From assembly GCA_963793845.1 (NCBI GenBank), contig CAWCBG010000004.1, positions 124,001 through 188,000 of the forward strand: a stretch of 64,000 bases of DNA, read 5' to 3'. Shown here piece by piece: positions 1-9,061 of the stretch (positions within the stretch are counted from its first letter, which is position 1; the number at the start of each line of letters is the position of its first letter). The DNA is from CAWCBG01 sp963793845. GTDB lineage: Bacteria > Acidobacteriota > Terriglobia > Terriglobales > Acidobacteriaceae. A program made the position numbers and the translations under genes. Below the pieces are notes generated by a model. That model saw only the letters and a list, made by a program, of their open reading frames with translations. It did not search any database and was not told the origin of the DNA.

Positions 1-97
1 GCTCCGGCTTTTCTCTTGTGCGTGCCTATTCGGTCTCGACTTCTCCATCCATCCTTTGCGCGCTCGCTCGAATCCATCCTCGGGGAGGAAAATCTTC

Positions 98-250
98 ATG
101 ATTCGCAAGCTTAAGTCAGGAGAATACCGGCTCTACTCCCGGAAGAAGAACGCGAAAACGGGCAAGCGGCGCAATCTGGGTACATTCCACACACGCGAAA
201 AGGCGGAAGCCCACGAGCGGGCTGTGCAGTATTTCAAGCGGCACGGCTAG
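98..250 (+). CDS. small basic conserved protein
   Basis: This encodes about 50 residues beginning MIRKLKSGEYRLYSRK and ending in a Lys/Arg/His-rich tail. The ATG at 98 is preferred over an upstream in-frame start at 56 because a GGGGAGG-type ribosome binding site sits at about 82-88. The composition (a short beta-rich KSGEYRLYSRK stretch, then a helical THTREKAEAHERAVQYFKR-like end) suggests a small nucleic-acid-binding or ribosome-associated protein, but I recognise no named family. It stands alone, convergent with the S9 peptidase gene that follows. Confidence 0.6.
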   Translation: MIRKLKSGEYRLYSRKKNAKTGKRRNLGTFHTREKAEAHERAVQYFKRHG

Positions 251-324
251 TCGAGGAGCACCCGCCAGCCTGGAGGGCCGGAGCCAAACGGTCCGGCCTG
301 TCGCTCAGGCGCCCCGGCCTAAAC

Positions 325-2436
325 TCACTTGCCCGGTTTCGTCCACTCATCAACCCAATCATTCACGGTCTGGTACCACAGCCGGCTATTCTGCGGCTTC
401 AGAACCCAGTGGCCCTCATCGGGGAAGTACAGCATCTTCGAGGGAATGCCCAGGCGTTGCACGGTCGTGAACAGCTGAAAGCCCTCTGACACATCGAGGC
501 GGTAGTCTAGCTGCCCATGGACGACGAGAATCGGCGTCTTGAAGTTCGTGGCGGACAGATGTGGCGACCACTTGCGATACAACTCGCGATTCGTCCAGGG
601 CGTGCCCTTGAACTCCCACTCGTTAAACCACAGTTCCTCTGTCGTGCCGTAAGCGGACTCGGTGTTGAACATGCCATCGTGCGAGACCAGGCATTTGAAG
701 CGCGCCGTATGACCTTCAATCCAGTTGATGGCGTATCCGCCATAGCTGGCGCCCAGAGCGCACTCACGGTCCTTGTCAACATAGGGATAGGTCTTCTCCG
801 CATAATCGAGGCCGAGCATAAGGTCTTCGAACGGCGGGCCCCCCCAGTTGCCATTGATGGCGTCGATGAACTTCTGCCCGTATCCGGTTGAGCCGTGGAA
901 GTTGACCATCACGATAACGTAGCCATTGGCTGCGAACAGCTCAGGATTCCAGCGAAACGACCAGTCATCACCCCATGCGCCCTGCGGTCCCCCGTGGATG
1001 AGGTACTTCACGGGGTATCGTTTGCTCGCATCGAAGTTCGGCGGCTTTACTACAAAGCCTTGCACCTTCTCCTTGTCAGCGCCCTCGAACCAGAACGACT
1101 CGATGGGCTGCATCTCGACCTGCGACAGAACGTCGTCGTTCATCTTCGTTACCGGCTGAGCTTTTGCGAGCAGGCAGTCCTGAATTGAATATGCATGCTC
1201 CGGCACGGCCATGCGGCACTGCGGATAAGCCAGCGGCGCGGCGTAGATCTCATTCGGTGCTGCGATGGACATACGGTCGAAAACCAGGGTTTTCCCGTCA
1301 GGCGTCGGCGTCGGACTGTCGTTGTAGCCGGTGAGAACTTCCATCGGCCACGGATTCTGCTGCTCGATCTTGATGGCGTAGATCGGATTCTGCCCTTCGT
1401 TGCCGGCAGTAAAGTAAATGGCCTTCGAATCCGGGGCCCATGCCACCGAGTCCACCCAGCGATCGAAATTCGGCGTCAGGTCGGTGATCTTGCCGGTCGC
1501 GCGATCGTACAGCATCAAGCGGAAGCGGTCGCTCTCATAGCCTCCGCGAAACTGTGAGCGATACGCGATGTATTTACCGTCGGGCGAATACATCGGAGTC
1601 CCATCGCTGCCCGGGTTGGTCGTAATCTTCTTCGGCGCGCCGCCCGCAGTGGGCACGATGAAAACATCTGTGTTGGTGCTGGTAGCCTCGACTTCGTCGA
1701 GGTTGCTGGCATAGGCAATTTCTTTGCTGTCGGGCGAGAACGAGTACTGGTCCTGGCCACCTAAGCTGAAGGGCGGTACATCGTGATCGCCCGGCGTAAG
1801 ATCGCGCGCCACTCCGCCCTCCGCTGAGACGATGAACAGATGACTGCGCTTGCCGGTCGCATAAGCATTCCAATGGCGGTACATCAGATGGGTAAAGATT
1901 TTCGCCTTCACCTTCGACTTCGCGACTTCCTCATCACGCTGCTTGTTGCAGGCGTCGTCCTTGCAGTCAGGCCAGACCGCCGACACAAACAGAATGCTCG
2001 TGCCGTCCGGCGACCACAGCGCGTCCGACGCTTCGGTGGAAATGCTCGTCACCTTGCGCGGCTCCCCGGTCAGGGTACCTGTCGCGGTGTCGAATGCCTG
2101 CACCCAGATCTGCGATTCGCCTCCCTTGTCGGAGGCGAACAGTACGCTCTTGCCGTCCGGCGCAAAACGGATGCGATCTTCCGTAACGGTGCCTGCCGGC
2201 GTAAGGCGACGGGCCTCGCCGCCGGTCACCGGCACAATCCACAGATGGGACTTGCGCGTATTCTCGTCCAGGTTTACGTCGACAGCGCTGAAGCCTACCC
2301 ACTTGCTGTCAGGCGAGACAATCGGATCACCGACACGCTTGAGGTGCATCATGTCTTCGAAGGTGAAGGGGTGCTTGGTTTGGGCGAATCCGGTAACACT
2401 GCAGCAGAGAACAACCAGAAGAATGCGACGTAGCAT
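325..2436 (-). CDS. secreted S9 family peptidase (prolyl oligopeptidase / acylaminoacyl-peptidase type)
   Basis: A 703-residue exported serine peptidase. Residues 1-19 form a signal peptide (MLRRILLVVLCCSVTGFAQ). Residues of about 25-420 carry TolB/WD40-like beta-propeller repeats with the recurring 'SPDGK' blades (for example WSPDGTSILFVS). The C-terminal alpha/beta-hydrolase domain holds the nucleophile in GASYGGYA (Ser564), Asp644 in the GQLDYR segment and His676 in DEGHW, so the catalytic triad is complete. Family members cleave oligopeptides or release blocked N-terminal residues, and here this is probably periplasmic. The start is supported by GGAGG about 8 bases upstream. It is a single-gene unit with no frameshift. 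Confidence 0.93.
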   Translation of the reverse strand: MLRRILLVVLCCSVTGFAQTKHPFTFEDMMHLKRVGDPIVSPDSKWVGFSAVDVNLDENTRKSHLWIVPVTGGEARRLTPAGTVTEDRIRFAPDGKSVLFASDKGGESQIWVQAFDTATGTLTGEPRKVTSISTEASDALWSPDGTSILFVSAVWPDCKDDACNKQRDEEVAKSKVKAKIFTHLMYRHWNAYATGKRSHLFIVSAEGGVARDLTPGDHDVPPFSLGGQDQYSFSPDSKEIAYASNLDEVEATSTNTDVFIVPTAGGAPKKITTNPGSDGTPMYSPDGKYIAYRSQFRGGYESDRFRLMLYDRATGKITDLTPNFDRWVDSVAWAPDSKAIYFTAGNEGQNPIYAIKIEQQNPWPMEVLTGYNDSPTPTPDGKTLVFDRMSIAAPNEIYAAPLAYPQCRMAVPEHAYSIQDCLLAKAQPVTKMNDDVLSQVEMQPIESFWFEGADKEKVQGFVVKPPNFDASKRYPVKYLIHGGPQGAWGDDWSFRWNPELFAANGYVIVMVNFHGSTGYGQKFIDAINGNWGGPPFEDLMLGLDYAEKTYPYVDKDRECALGASYGGYAINWIEGHTARFKCLVSHDGMFNTESAYGTTEELWFNEWEFKGTPWTNRELYRKWSPHLSATNFKTPILVVHGQLDYRLDVSEGFQLFTTVQRLGIPSKMLYFPDEGHWVLKPQNSRLWYQTVNDWVDEWTKPGK

Positions 2437-2731
2437 GAGAGCCTCCGAGGGCGCATGGCAAACTGCTTAGTCTAAATCAGGCAGAGCCATTGCGAAACCG
2501 GGAAGCAGGAGTCGCAACAATTCACTCAATGATTTGCGACAGAATTCTGGCGTAGCGACGTCGCCGAAACCTGGGTTCTCCCAAATGTCGCAGACCTGCG
2601 TTCGCCACCAAAAAGCTTCTCCTCTCCGAAACCCAGACAAGCATTTGGGGTTGTCAAAACTTAGTCTGCGAACCTCCCTGAAGCGGGCCTTGCGGCTCCG
2701 CATCGAATAGAATAGTGGTCAGGTGTTATCG

Positions 2732-3598
2732 ATGAAGTCTTGCAAAGTTTCCGCTCGTTGCCTGTTGCCGTTCCTTTTGGTGCTCACCATTGCAATTCCC
2801 GCGCTTGCGCAGCGTGGCGAGGGACAGCTTGACACCTCGCAGCCAACGGGGATCACGGTCGACGAGATCATCCAGAAATTCGCTGCCAAGGAAAAGCAGT
2901 TCAAGATCGCCCGCGAGCAGTACACGTATCGCCAGGAAGTGATCGTGCAGACGCTTGAGGGAGACTCGGTTGACGGCGAATACAAGCAGGTGGACGACAT
3001 CCTCTTCGACAATAGCGGGAAGCGTATCGATGATGTAGTTTTTGCGCCCCAGTCAACTCTGGAACGCATTCAGATGACGCGCGAGGACTTTGACGATATC
3101 AACCATCGCATGCCCTTTGTACTCACCAGCGACGAGATCCCGGAGTACCAGATCCTTTATGTGGGTAAGCAGCGGGAAGACGAACTAGGCACCTATGTCT
3201 TCGACATCGCGCCCAAGCAGATCGAGAAGAATAGGCGGTATTTCCAGGGTCGCATCTGGGTGGACGATCATGACTTTCAGATCGTGAAGACCTACGGCAA
3301 GAATGTGCCCGATCTCGGAGTCGGCAAACATCATGGCGGGCAGGAAAATCTCTTCCCGAATTTCACCACCTGGCGGCAGCAGATCGACGGCAAGTACTGG
3401 TTCCCGGTCTACACCAAAGTCGACGATGAGTTGCACTTCTCCACCGGCGATGTTCACGTGCGCCAGGTTGTGAAATACACCAACTACAAGCGCTTTGGAT
3501 CGAATGTGAAGATCACCTACGACGGCCAGGAAGTTACCAAGGATCAACCGCCGAGCGGACAGCCATCGAGCGCCCCACCCGCTCCTCCGAAACAATAA
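2732..3598 (+). CDS. exported acidobacterial protein of unknown function (LolA-like tone)
   Basis: About 288 residues with a clear signal peptide (LLPFLLVLTIAIPALAQ) and a mature part rich in beta strands. It contains a YTYRQEVIVQTL segment, a YFQGRIWVDDHDFQIVKTYG segment and a PVYTKVDDELHF segment. That order (a 'run' of reporter strands, then a statement of substrate stiffness) resembles periplasmic outer-membrane-lipoprotein-sorting folds, but I cannot assign it firmly. The C-terminus is a Pro/Ser/Gln-rich tail. ATG 2732 is used; an in-frame GTG lies 9 bases upstream. It is convergent with the next gene. Confidence 0.75.
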   Translation: MKSCKVSARCLLPFLLVLTIAIPALAQRGEGQLDTSQPTGITVDEIIQKFAAKEKQFKIAREQYTYRQEVIVQTLEGDSVDGEYKQVDDILFDNSGKRIDDVVFAPQSTLERIQMTREDFDDINHRMPFVLTSDEIPEYQILYVGKQREDELGTYVFDIAPKQIEKNRRYFQGRIWVDDHDFQIVKTYGKNVPDLGVGKHHGGQENLFPNFTTWRQQIDGKYWFPVYTKVDDELHFSTGDVHVRQVVKYTNYKRFGSNVKITYDGQEVTKDQPPSGQPSSAPPAPPKQ

Positions 3599-3653
3599 GA
3601 GAGACCGGCTGTCTTCGCTGTGTGCTGACGTGTGCGGCTCGGGCCGGCGCGCG

Positions 3654-4670
3654 CTACGCAGCCGGTGCCATCGATCTCTCCGCGGCCTGCTCAATGAAGC
3701 GCTTCATCACGTTGGCCCACATGACCTTCTTACGCTCCGCGCTGTCCTTTATAGCCCGACCGTCGGCGAACATCTGAAGTAACACTTCCAGCTTCAATAC
3801 CGTCAGCAGAGGCTGCTCCTGTGGGGAAACACCATAGGCGTCGAGGAACGATTCCTGCACCAGCGTGGTGATGGAGCGGTCGCAGAAGGGATACTTTTCC
3901 AGCGCTTCTACCGCTGCCACAAACATGGCGGCGTCGTGGAGACAGATCCCTTGCCGGCCCAGACGCGAAAAGTCGCAGAAAGCGATGCCTTCGGCCGATA
4001 CGTGAACCTGTAATGGGACGAAGTAATTCAGCACGGCAGCCGAAGCAACCGGCTGCTTAAGCTGGTCGAGCACAGTCCTGGCGTGGGCGAGGATTGCCTC
4101 GGCTGAGTTCTTGGAGAGACCATCCTTCTTCGCCTTTCTGCCGAGGCTTTCCAAGCCGCTCAGCAGCGTTGGGCTGTCGAAGAGGGTGGGCTTTTCCGCG
4201 GTCGACTCATGAAACGAACGCAGCCATTCTCCAGCTTGTCGCGCCGCCCGCTCCAGCAGAGAATGAGTACCTGAATCAGGCAGAAGCGCCGCCTTCATGA
4301 TGATGCTCTGCAAAGGCAGGCCATTGATTTTGGCGCTGACCACGGCGCCATGGTCGCTGAAATCGCCGATCGGCCGTGGAACTCCGGACAGGTGCTGCTG
4401 GCTCGCGGCCACAAAGGCATAGGCCAGGTTCTGCAATTCCCGTCGAGCCAGCTCGCGCGTGGGCGCTCCAGTCCGCGAAGCTCGATACACCTTGGCATTG
4501 ACACGCTCGCTGCCGTGCGCGAAATCCAGGACGATCTCGTACGTATAGTGGTCCGGTTTGGGCGTATGCCCCACGACCCGCACCGCCTTCAACTCCGCAC
4601 GTTCCGGGAAATATTGTCCGCCCGAACGGCGGAGAGCTTCCAGAATGTGATCCACGACACTGTCGGGCAA
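3654..4670 (-). CDS. APH/choline-kinase-like phosphotransferase-fold protein, degenerate active site
   Basis: 338 residues. The N-terminal half resembles a small-lobe kinase fold (YEIVLDFAHGSERVNAKVYR could hold the ATP-site lysine). The C-terminal half has a segment ending NYFVPLQVHVS...GIAFCDFSR, which sits where aminoglycoside phosphotransferases carry the HGDxxxxN catalytic loop and the ID metal-binding motif. The catalytic His/Asp/Asn are not evident, so enzyme activity is doubtful. The start is TTG at 4670, chosen because GGGAG lies about 6 bases upstream and no ATG fits. It could equally be a lipopolysaccharide-kinase-like protein. It is a lone gene. Confidence 0.6.
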   Translation of the reverse strand: MPDSVVDHILEALRRSGGQYFPERAELKAVRVVGHTPKPDHYTYEIVLDFAHGSERVNAKVYRASRTGAPTRELARRELQNLAYAFVAASQQHLSGVPRPIGDFSDHGAVVSAKINGLPLQSIIMKAALLPDSGTHSLLERAARQAGEWLRSFHESTAEKPTLFDSPTLLSGLESLGRKAKKDGLSKNSAEAILAHARTVLDQLKQPVASAAVLNYFVPLQVHVSAEGIAFCDFSRLGRQGICLHDAAMFVAAVEALEKYPFCDRSITTLVQESFLDAYGVSPQEQPLLTVLKLEVLLQMFADGRAIKDSAERKKVMWANVMKRFIEQAAERSMAPAA

Positions 4671-5006
4671 CTGGCACTCCCTATTTTTTGGTTAGACCGC
4701 CTGCCCTGAGAGGATCGAGGCAAAAGCAATCACCTTTGGTTGGATGCAGTTAAAGCCGTCAGAACCGTGAGGCAGCAGCGAATCGGTTACTCATATTTCT
4801 GGCGAGCGTGGGACACACCAGGAAGGATGACACCCGCATGCAGCAGAGTGGAATTTCCATACCGAGGATTGGCAACACTGAGCAGATAATCAACGGGGGT
4901 CGCACAGGAAACGCCGTGCCCGAGACGCAGGTAAGAATGCCCCGTCAATTTTGCAGCAAAAAGCCGGAGCGCTGGCACGCTCCGGCGCAAGACTAGGGGG
5001 GAATTA
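4671..5006. other. intergenic region with one terminator
   Basis: This stretch lies between the APH-like gene and the first PEP-CTERM gene. The only clear structure is the minus-strand terminator at 4958-4986. No convincing coding potential or RNA gene was seen. Confidence 0.6.
4958..4986 (-). terminator. Rho-independent terminator of PEP-CTERM gene 1
   Basis: Arms GCCGGAGCG (4963-4971) and CGCTCCGGC (4978-4986) form a perfect 9-bp stem with a 6-base loop. On the minus strand it is followed by a run of five T (plus-strand A at 4958-4962). It lies about 20 bases past the restored stop of the PEP-CTERM gene. Confidence 0.8.
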
Positions 5007-5655
5007 CTAGACTTTGCGGCGCAGCCACCCTGCGAGACCAACTACACCCGAACCGAGAAGCATCAGGGTGCTGGGCTCCGGAGTTGTGCCTCCATAGGAC
5101 AGGCCGGTGATTCCACCATCCGCCCAAGCCACGGATCCTCCCCCCGGGGGGAATGGTGTTTTGCAGGATCAACTCAATCTGATACCCGCCGTTAAGCGGC
5201 GCGACATCGGCGAAATTCACCGTCCCAGTCACCGTGCCGTACGTGCCGCAGCCGCCACAATCGGGAATAACGGCAGCCGCAACGAGCGTGTTGTTGAGGT
5301 AGACATTCCATGTTTCGGTAAAGCCACTGAGGTAGTCCTGAAAGATCCAGTTTGCCGTCAGATCGGTTACCGAGTTAGTGGGGATGTTGGTGAAAATCGC
5401 CGATTGGACAAAATCCCCAGCCGTCCATTGGTAGGCGGTTTGGCCGCCGGCGGGAATCGTTCCGCAACCGTTCGTGGCACTGCAATAGGCATCGCCTGCG
5501 GTGGGGAACGGTACATTGGTTACCGGGTCGTTGTCATCAACATGCGTTCCTCTCCCAATCAGCGTGGGGTGCATGTTGCTGGCCAAGGCAACACCGGAAG
5601 TAACAATACACAGCGTGAACAACAGAACAGCCCGCTTAAGGGTCTTTTCTCTCAT
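5007..5655 (-). CDS. PEP-CTERM sorted exported protein 1 (frameshifted near its C-terminus)
   Basis: The start ATG at 5655 has GGAGAG just upstream. Residues 1-25 are a signal peptide (MREKTLKRAVLLFTLCIV). The mature part has two Cys-containing blocks (CSATNGCG and DCGGCG) and ends in a sorting tail. As read, the frame breaks at the C6G6 run at 5140-5151: removing one G restores PPGGGSVAWADGG, then TTPEPSTLMLLGSGVVGL and WLRRKV before a TAG at 5007-5009. Those last segments are a standard PEP-CTERM motif, transmembrane helix and basic end, recognised by an exosortase that is not in this window. It is paralogous to the gene at 7146-7754. Confidence 0.82.
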
Positions 5656-5962
5656 GTAAAGCTCTCCATGCTGGGTGTTTCGTGGAGCCGGAAAAACAAT
5701 CAATGTGCCCAACGCCTTAATCTTTGGACAGGGAACCTTCCAGAGTGTGTGCAATTTACATACCAATCTAAGTAACTGAAAATACTGGGTCGATCATTGT
5801 CCGGTGCGCAGAAACTTTCACATGTTTGCCTACCAGGTACCCACTCACCACGGACATTAGTCTTTAATTCGACGGCGATGAATACTAACAAAACAGGTAC
5901 TAGCGCATCAATTTAGTATTCACATGCGCGAAAATGCCTTCTGCCCTTAAAGGAGAATCGGC
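5656..5962. other. intergenic region: PEP-CTERM promoter and left end of IS630
   Basis: It contains the candidate sigma-54 element at 5750-5765 for the leftward PEP-CTERM gene and, from about 5900, the left end of the insertion sequence. Nothing else is evident. Confidence 0.6.
5750..5765 (-). promoter_or_regulatory. candidate sigma-54 (-24/-12) promoter of PEP-CTERM gene 1
   Basis: Read on the minus strand the sequence is TGGTATGTAAATTGCA. It matches the TGGCACGNNNNTTGCA consensus at the invariant GG and GC with the required 10-base spacing, plus the TTGCA box. It lies about 95 bases upstream of the ATG at 5655. The same kind of element lies upstream of the other two PEP-CTERM genes here. 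Confidence 0.55.
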
Positions 5963-6920
5963 ATGGATAGCAGGCCTATATCGCAAGATTTGCGCGAGCG
6001 GGTGTTGCGGGCACTAGATCGTGGGGATCGCCCGGCGGAGATTGCGCGGCGTTTTGAGGTCAGCCGCGTATGGGTCTATCAGGTTCGGGAGCGGGTGCAA
6101 GAGACGGGAGAGCGTGGCAGTTATCAGATCGGCGGCCATCGCCGATCGCGACTGGCGGAGATGGAACCAGTGCTGCGTGCCTGGATCGAATCCGATCCCG
6201 ATCTAACCTTATCGCAATTGCAAGAACGATTGGCCAAGCGGGGAGTTTCGATCAAGATCGGCGCGTTGTGGCATCAGTTGAACCGATGGAACCTCACCTT
6301 CAAAAAAACTCTGCACGCCAGCGAGCAAGAGCGCGAGGACGTGCAGGCGGCGCGCCAGGCATGGCGTGAGGCCGCCCCAGGCTGGGACATCAAAAAGCTG
6401 GTGTTTCTTGATGAAACCGGGGCATCGACCAACATGACACGGCGCTATGGACGCGCCCCTCGAGGTCAGCGCTGCATCGCTTCGGCTCCGTTGGGCGATT
6501 GGGAAACGACCACCTTTGTAGCCGCCCTGCGGCTCCGCGAACTGACCGCACCCATGATTACCGACGGGCCCATGGACGGTGAGATATTTCTTGCCTATGT
6601 GCAGCAATTCCTCTGTCCGACCCTGAAGCCGGGAGACATCGTGATCCTCGACAACCTCAGCAGCCACAAGGTAACTGGGGTCGCGGAAGCGATCGCGGCG
6701 GTGGGCGCAAGCCTGCGCTATCTGCCACCCTACTCGCCTGACTTGAACCCCATCGAAAAGCTCTTCGCCAAACTCAAAATACTGCTCCGCAAAGCTGCCA
6801 AACGCACCACCGACACGCTCTGGGAGCACATCGGCCAACTGCTCAGCACCTTTTCCCCAGGGGAATGCACTAACTACTTAGCCTCTTCTGGATATGTATG
6901 CACTTAAATTGAAACTTCTC
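5900..6920 (+). mobile_element. IS630-family insertion sequence
   Basis: An element of about 1,021 bases carrying one intact transposase. Both proposed ends are flanked by TA (5898-5899 and 6921-6922), the target dinucleotide IS630/Tc1-mariner elements duplicate. The termini are imperfect inverted repeats: TCAATTTA occurs at the same distance (9-16 bases) from each end. The exact ends are inferred from this symmetry. It sits between two divergent PEP-CTERM paralogues without interrupting either. Confidence 0.7.
5963..6907 (+). CDS. IS630 family transposase
   Basis: 314 residues and intact. The N-terminal part is helix-turn-helix (residues of about 7-45, with PAEIARRFEVSRVWVYQ) followed by a second DNA-binding region. 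The RNase H-fold core carries the DDE triad: Asp150 in VFLDETG, Asp230 in VILDNLSSHK and Glu265 in YSPDLNPIEKLFAKLK. It catalyses cut-and-paste transposition at TA sites. GGAG at about 5951 is a plausible ribosome binding site. The complete frame and conserved triad suggest the copy may still be active or arrived recently. Confidence 0.93.
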   Translation: MDSRPISQDLRERVLRALDRGDRPAEIARRFEVSRVWVYQVRERVQETGERGSYQIGGHRRSRLAEMEPVLRAWIESDPDLTLSQLQERLAKRGVSIKIGALWHQLNRWNLTFKKTLHASEQEREDVQAARQAWREAAPGWDIKKLVFLDETGASTNMTRRYGRAPRGQRCIASAPLGDWETTTFVAALRLRELTAPMITDGPMDGEIFLAYVQQFLCPTLKPGDIVILDNLSSHKVTGVAEAIAAVGASLRYLPPYSPDLNPIEKLFAKLKILLRKAAKRTTDTLWEHIGQLLSTFSPGECTNYLASSGYVCT

Positions 6921-7060
6921 TAGCGCCACTTGGAGTCACAGCGCCCAAATGCCTTATGGCCCTCCAGCTGAATCCGCATAGAAACCTTGCCTCTATCGAA
7001 AAACCGAAATTCTTTCCTTGTTTCCAACCTGCCGACGGGTGTAGGGTCAACAAGATTTCA

Positions 7061-7076
7061 CGGCAGAAAGTTTGCC
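7061..7076 (+). promoter_or_regulatory. candidate sigma-54 promoter of PEP-CTERM gene 2
   Basis: CGGCAGAAAGTTTGCC keeps GGCA and TTGC with 10 bases between the invariant GG and GC. It lies about 70 bases upstream of the ATG at 7146. Confidence 0.5.
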
Positions 7077-7145
7077 CCGGGGACGCCAGCATTGGCGCCG
7101 TGGCACTTCATCGTGCCGACAGACTCGCATGGAGGGGTCGCTCCA

Positions 7146-7754
7146 ATGAAGAGATTCTTTGTCTGGCTTGGGCTTGCGGTTGCTGGCTTGGGCTGTGCCC
7201 TTGGCAGTGTCGCTCAGACATTGACCGTTGCATTTCCCGGCCCTGGTGATTTCTGGTGTAGCGATACATATGGTTGCGGCACGCTCGGCAGCTCACCTGA
7301 CCAAACTGGCTATATGTGGACGGCTGGGGATTTCATCATTACACCGTCTATCTCTTCCACCTTAACGTCGGTGACCGGACTCAGCGCGACCTTTCAATAT
7401 CTCGACGTCTTGGGCGGCGGAAACAGTGAGACGGTTTATTTGTTCATTAACGGTGTTGCGGTCGATTCGTTCGTCGCGCCGGACTGTAACTACTGCAATA
7501 CGAGCATGACCTTTACTTCCGGCACGATCTCCTTTTCAGACATTGCCCCGGTCAGTGGCGGCTACCAGCTTGCCATGGTCTTGCAAAACACGATTCCCCC
7601 TGGAGGAGGGTCCATAGCATTTCAGGATCCACCAGGACAATGGATCTTGTATGGCACCACTCCTGAACCTGCGAGTCTGCTTCTGCTCGGCACAGGAGTC
7701 GTGGGCCTCAGTGGCATCGTGCACCGCCGGCGTACGGGCGCGCCACGCTCGTAA
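7146..7754 (+). CDS. PEP-CTERM sorted exported protein 2
   Basis: About 202 residues. The ATG at 7146 is chosen because GGAGGGG at 7131-7137 is a strong ribosome binding site and the resulting N-terminus (MKRFFVWLGLAVAGLG) is a signal peptide; the open frame extends further upstream without support. The mature domain repeats the layout of the 5007-5655 product (CSDTYGCG, WTAGDF, PDCNYCN, GGYQLAMVLQNTIPPGGG). It ends with TTPEPASLLLLGTGVVGL and a basic RRRTGAPRS tail. It is probably surface-associated and processed by exosortase/archaeosortase-type machinery elsewhere. The PPGGG codons are intact here, which shows what the frameshifted paralogue should look like. Confidence 0.88.
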   Translation: MKRFFVWLGLAVAGLGCALGSVAQTLTVAFPGPGDFWCSDTYGCGTLGSSPDQTGYMWTAGDFIITPSISSTLTSVTGLSATFQYLDVLGGGNSETVYLFINGVAVDSFVAPDCNYCNTSMTFTSGTISFSDIAPVSGGYQLAMVLQNTIPPGGGSIAFQDPPGQWILYGTTPEPASLLLLGTGVVGLSGIVHRRRTGAPRS

Positions 7755-7763
7755 CTCCACAGG

Positions 7764-8273
7764 CTAGTAGAACAGGTACTTCCGCCACTTGGAGTCGGAG
7801 CGGCCCATCAGCCGCATGATGTGGCGGCTGGTATGCAGGTTGAAAGCGCGAGGCTCGCGCATGAGCTTCATCCCCGCTTCGTGCGGCAGCAGATTCCCCT
7901 TCTTGCGATTGCAGTTATGGCAGCAGGCCACCAGGTTTTCCCAGCTCGAGGAGCCGCTGCGGGAGCGTGGGATGACGTGGTCGAGCGTAAGCTCGCCCGC
8001 GGCGAGAATCTTGCCGCAGTACTGGCAGGTATTCCGATCGCGAAGGAGGATGTTCTTGCGCGACAGCGCGCGCGTCTGATGCGGGATGCGGCGATACTCC
8101 AGCAGGCGAATCACCGACGGAATGCGCATAGCGATACGGGCGGCATGCAGGTAATTGCCATCCGCCTCTTCCATCATGGCAACGCCTTTCAGGACCAGGA
8201 TAATGGCCCGCCGTGCCGCGCACACATTAATGGGTTCATAGGACGCGTTCAGCACCAGCACCGGGGCATGCAT
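7764..8273 (-). CDS. HNH endonuclease
   Basis: About 169 residues starting MHAPVLVLNASYEPINV, which is the usual start of this acidobacterial/bacterial HNH family, with GAGGTGGG upstream. The nuclease core has CQYCG (zinc pair 1), LDHVIPRS (the catalytic His), an Asn in WENLVACCHNC, and CHNC (zinc pair 2). The frame stays open upstream to 8378 (MSMSAHSS) and beyond, so a longer start is possible, but those residues look non-coding. It follows the comF gene on the same strand. Its role is unknown; members of this family are housekeeping-like single nucleases rather than restriction enzymes. Confidence 0.88.
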   Translation of the reverse strand: MHAPVLVLNASYEPINVCAARRAIILVLKGVAMMEEADGNYLHAARIAMRIPSVIRLLEYRRIPHQTRALSRKNILLRDRNTCQYCGKILAAGELTLDHVIPRSRSGSSSWENLVACCHNCNRKKGNLLPHEAGMKLMREPRAFNLHTSRHIMRLMGRSDSKWRKYLFY

Positions 8274-8383
8274 GGTGGCGTGCGGACCCACCTCGTCAGT
8301 GGCCACGCGCGCATGATGCATGCAACCAGCCAGGGACTTTCCGTATCGAGACACTGAGCTATGAGCCGACATGGACATACGGT

Positions 8384-9061
8384 TTATAGCGAAGCGGTGA
8401 GTTGCACCTCTTCGACAGTCTCCTCTTCCCCGTGATCGGCAGCCATCCCCAGCCCCGCATGATCGAAGGTGCGGGCTACGGTTGCTGCCCAAACTTGCTC
8501 CGCGCCGGCGCGCTTCAGCACGCGCGCGCACTCGGAAAGCGTGGCGCCGGTCGTCATCACGTCGTCGACTACGATGACGTTGCGGCCTGCGACCCTCGCC
8601 CGATCCGAGACGCGAAAAGCTCCGCGCAGATTCTCCACGCGCTGCTCGCGGGTGAGCCCCACCTGCGATTCCGTGCGACGATGGCGCACCAGCACTTTGG
8701 TTGCGATCTCCAGAGGCTCCGGCAGTTGTTGAACGGCGGCGCGCGCGATCAATTCGGCTTGATTGAATCCGCGCTCGCGTCGCTTGCCACGATGCAGAGG
8801 AACCGGAACGATAATGGGCAAAGAACTCTCACAAGCGGGAAGCAGCTCCCGGATGGCAGTCGCCAACATGCCTCCCAGGACCGGGGCGGCAGGCGTGACG
8901 GACTCGTACTTGAGCAGGTGAATCACGCCGCGCAACTCGCCTTCGTACTCGCCAAACGAAACCGCCCGCGCAAAGGCGGGCGGCAACTGGCGGCAGTGCA
9001 CGCACTGGCCATCGCCCATAAGAAGCTGCGCCGGAGCCAGCCGCTCGCCGCAGAAGCACAC
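8384..9061 (-). CDS. comF: ComF family phosphoribosyltransferase-fold protein (C-terminal major part)
   Basis: 225 residues from the GTG at 9061. A zinc-finger-like CFCGERL start and CVHC precede the type I phosphoribosyltransferase domain. The domain has VPVPLHRGKRRERGFNQ and the PRPP-binding loop VIVVDDVMTTGATL. ComF proteins support DNA uptake or act as GntX-like salvage proteins. The first part of the gene, including the first Cys pair, lies in another frame (9062-9242), so the true gene is probably 8384-9242 with a +1 shift near 9058. The start at 9061 is therefore probably an artefact of the break. Confidence 0.82.
   Translation of the reverse strand: MCFCGERLAPAQLLMGDGQCVHCRQLPPAFARAVSFGEYEGELRGVIHLLKYESVTPAAPVLGGMLATAIRELLPACESSLPIIVPVPLHRGKRRERGFNQAELIARAAVQQLPEPLEIATKVLVRHRRTESQVGLTREQRVENLRGAFRVSDRARVAGRNVIVVDDVMTTGATLSECARVLKRAGAEQVWAATVARTFDHAGLGMAADHGEEETVEEVQLTASL

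Noticed and set aside
2467..2703. 78-codon minus-strand frame upstream of the exported protein
   Set aside because: No family signal and no start site; it covers the likely promoter region.
8273..8531. N-terminal extension of the HNH nuclease
   Set aside because: The frame is open, but the residues look non-coding and overlap comF; homologues start at MHAPVLVLN.
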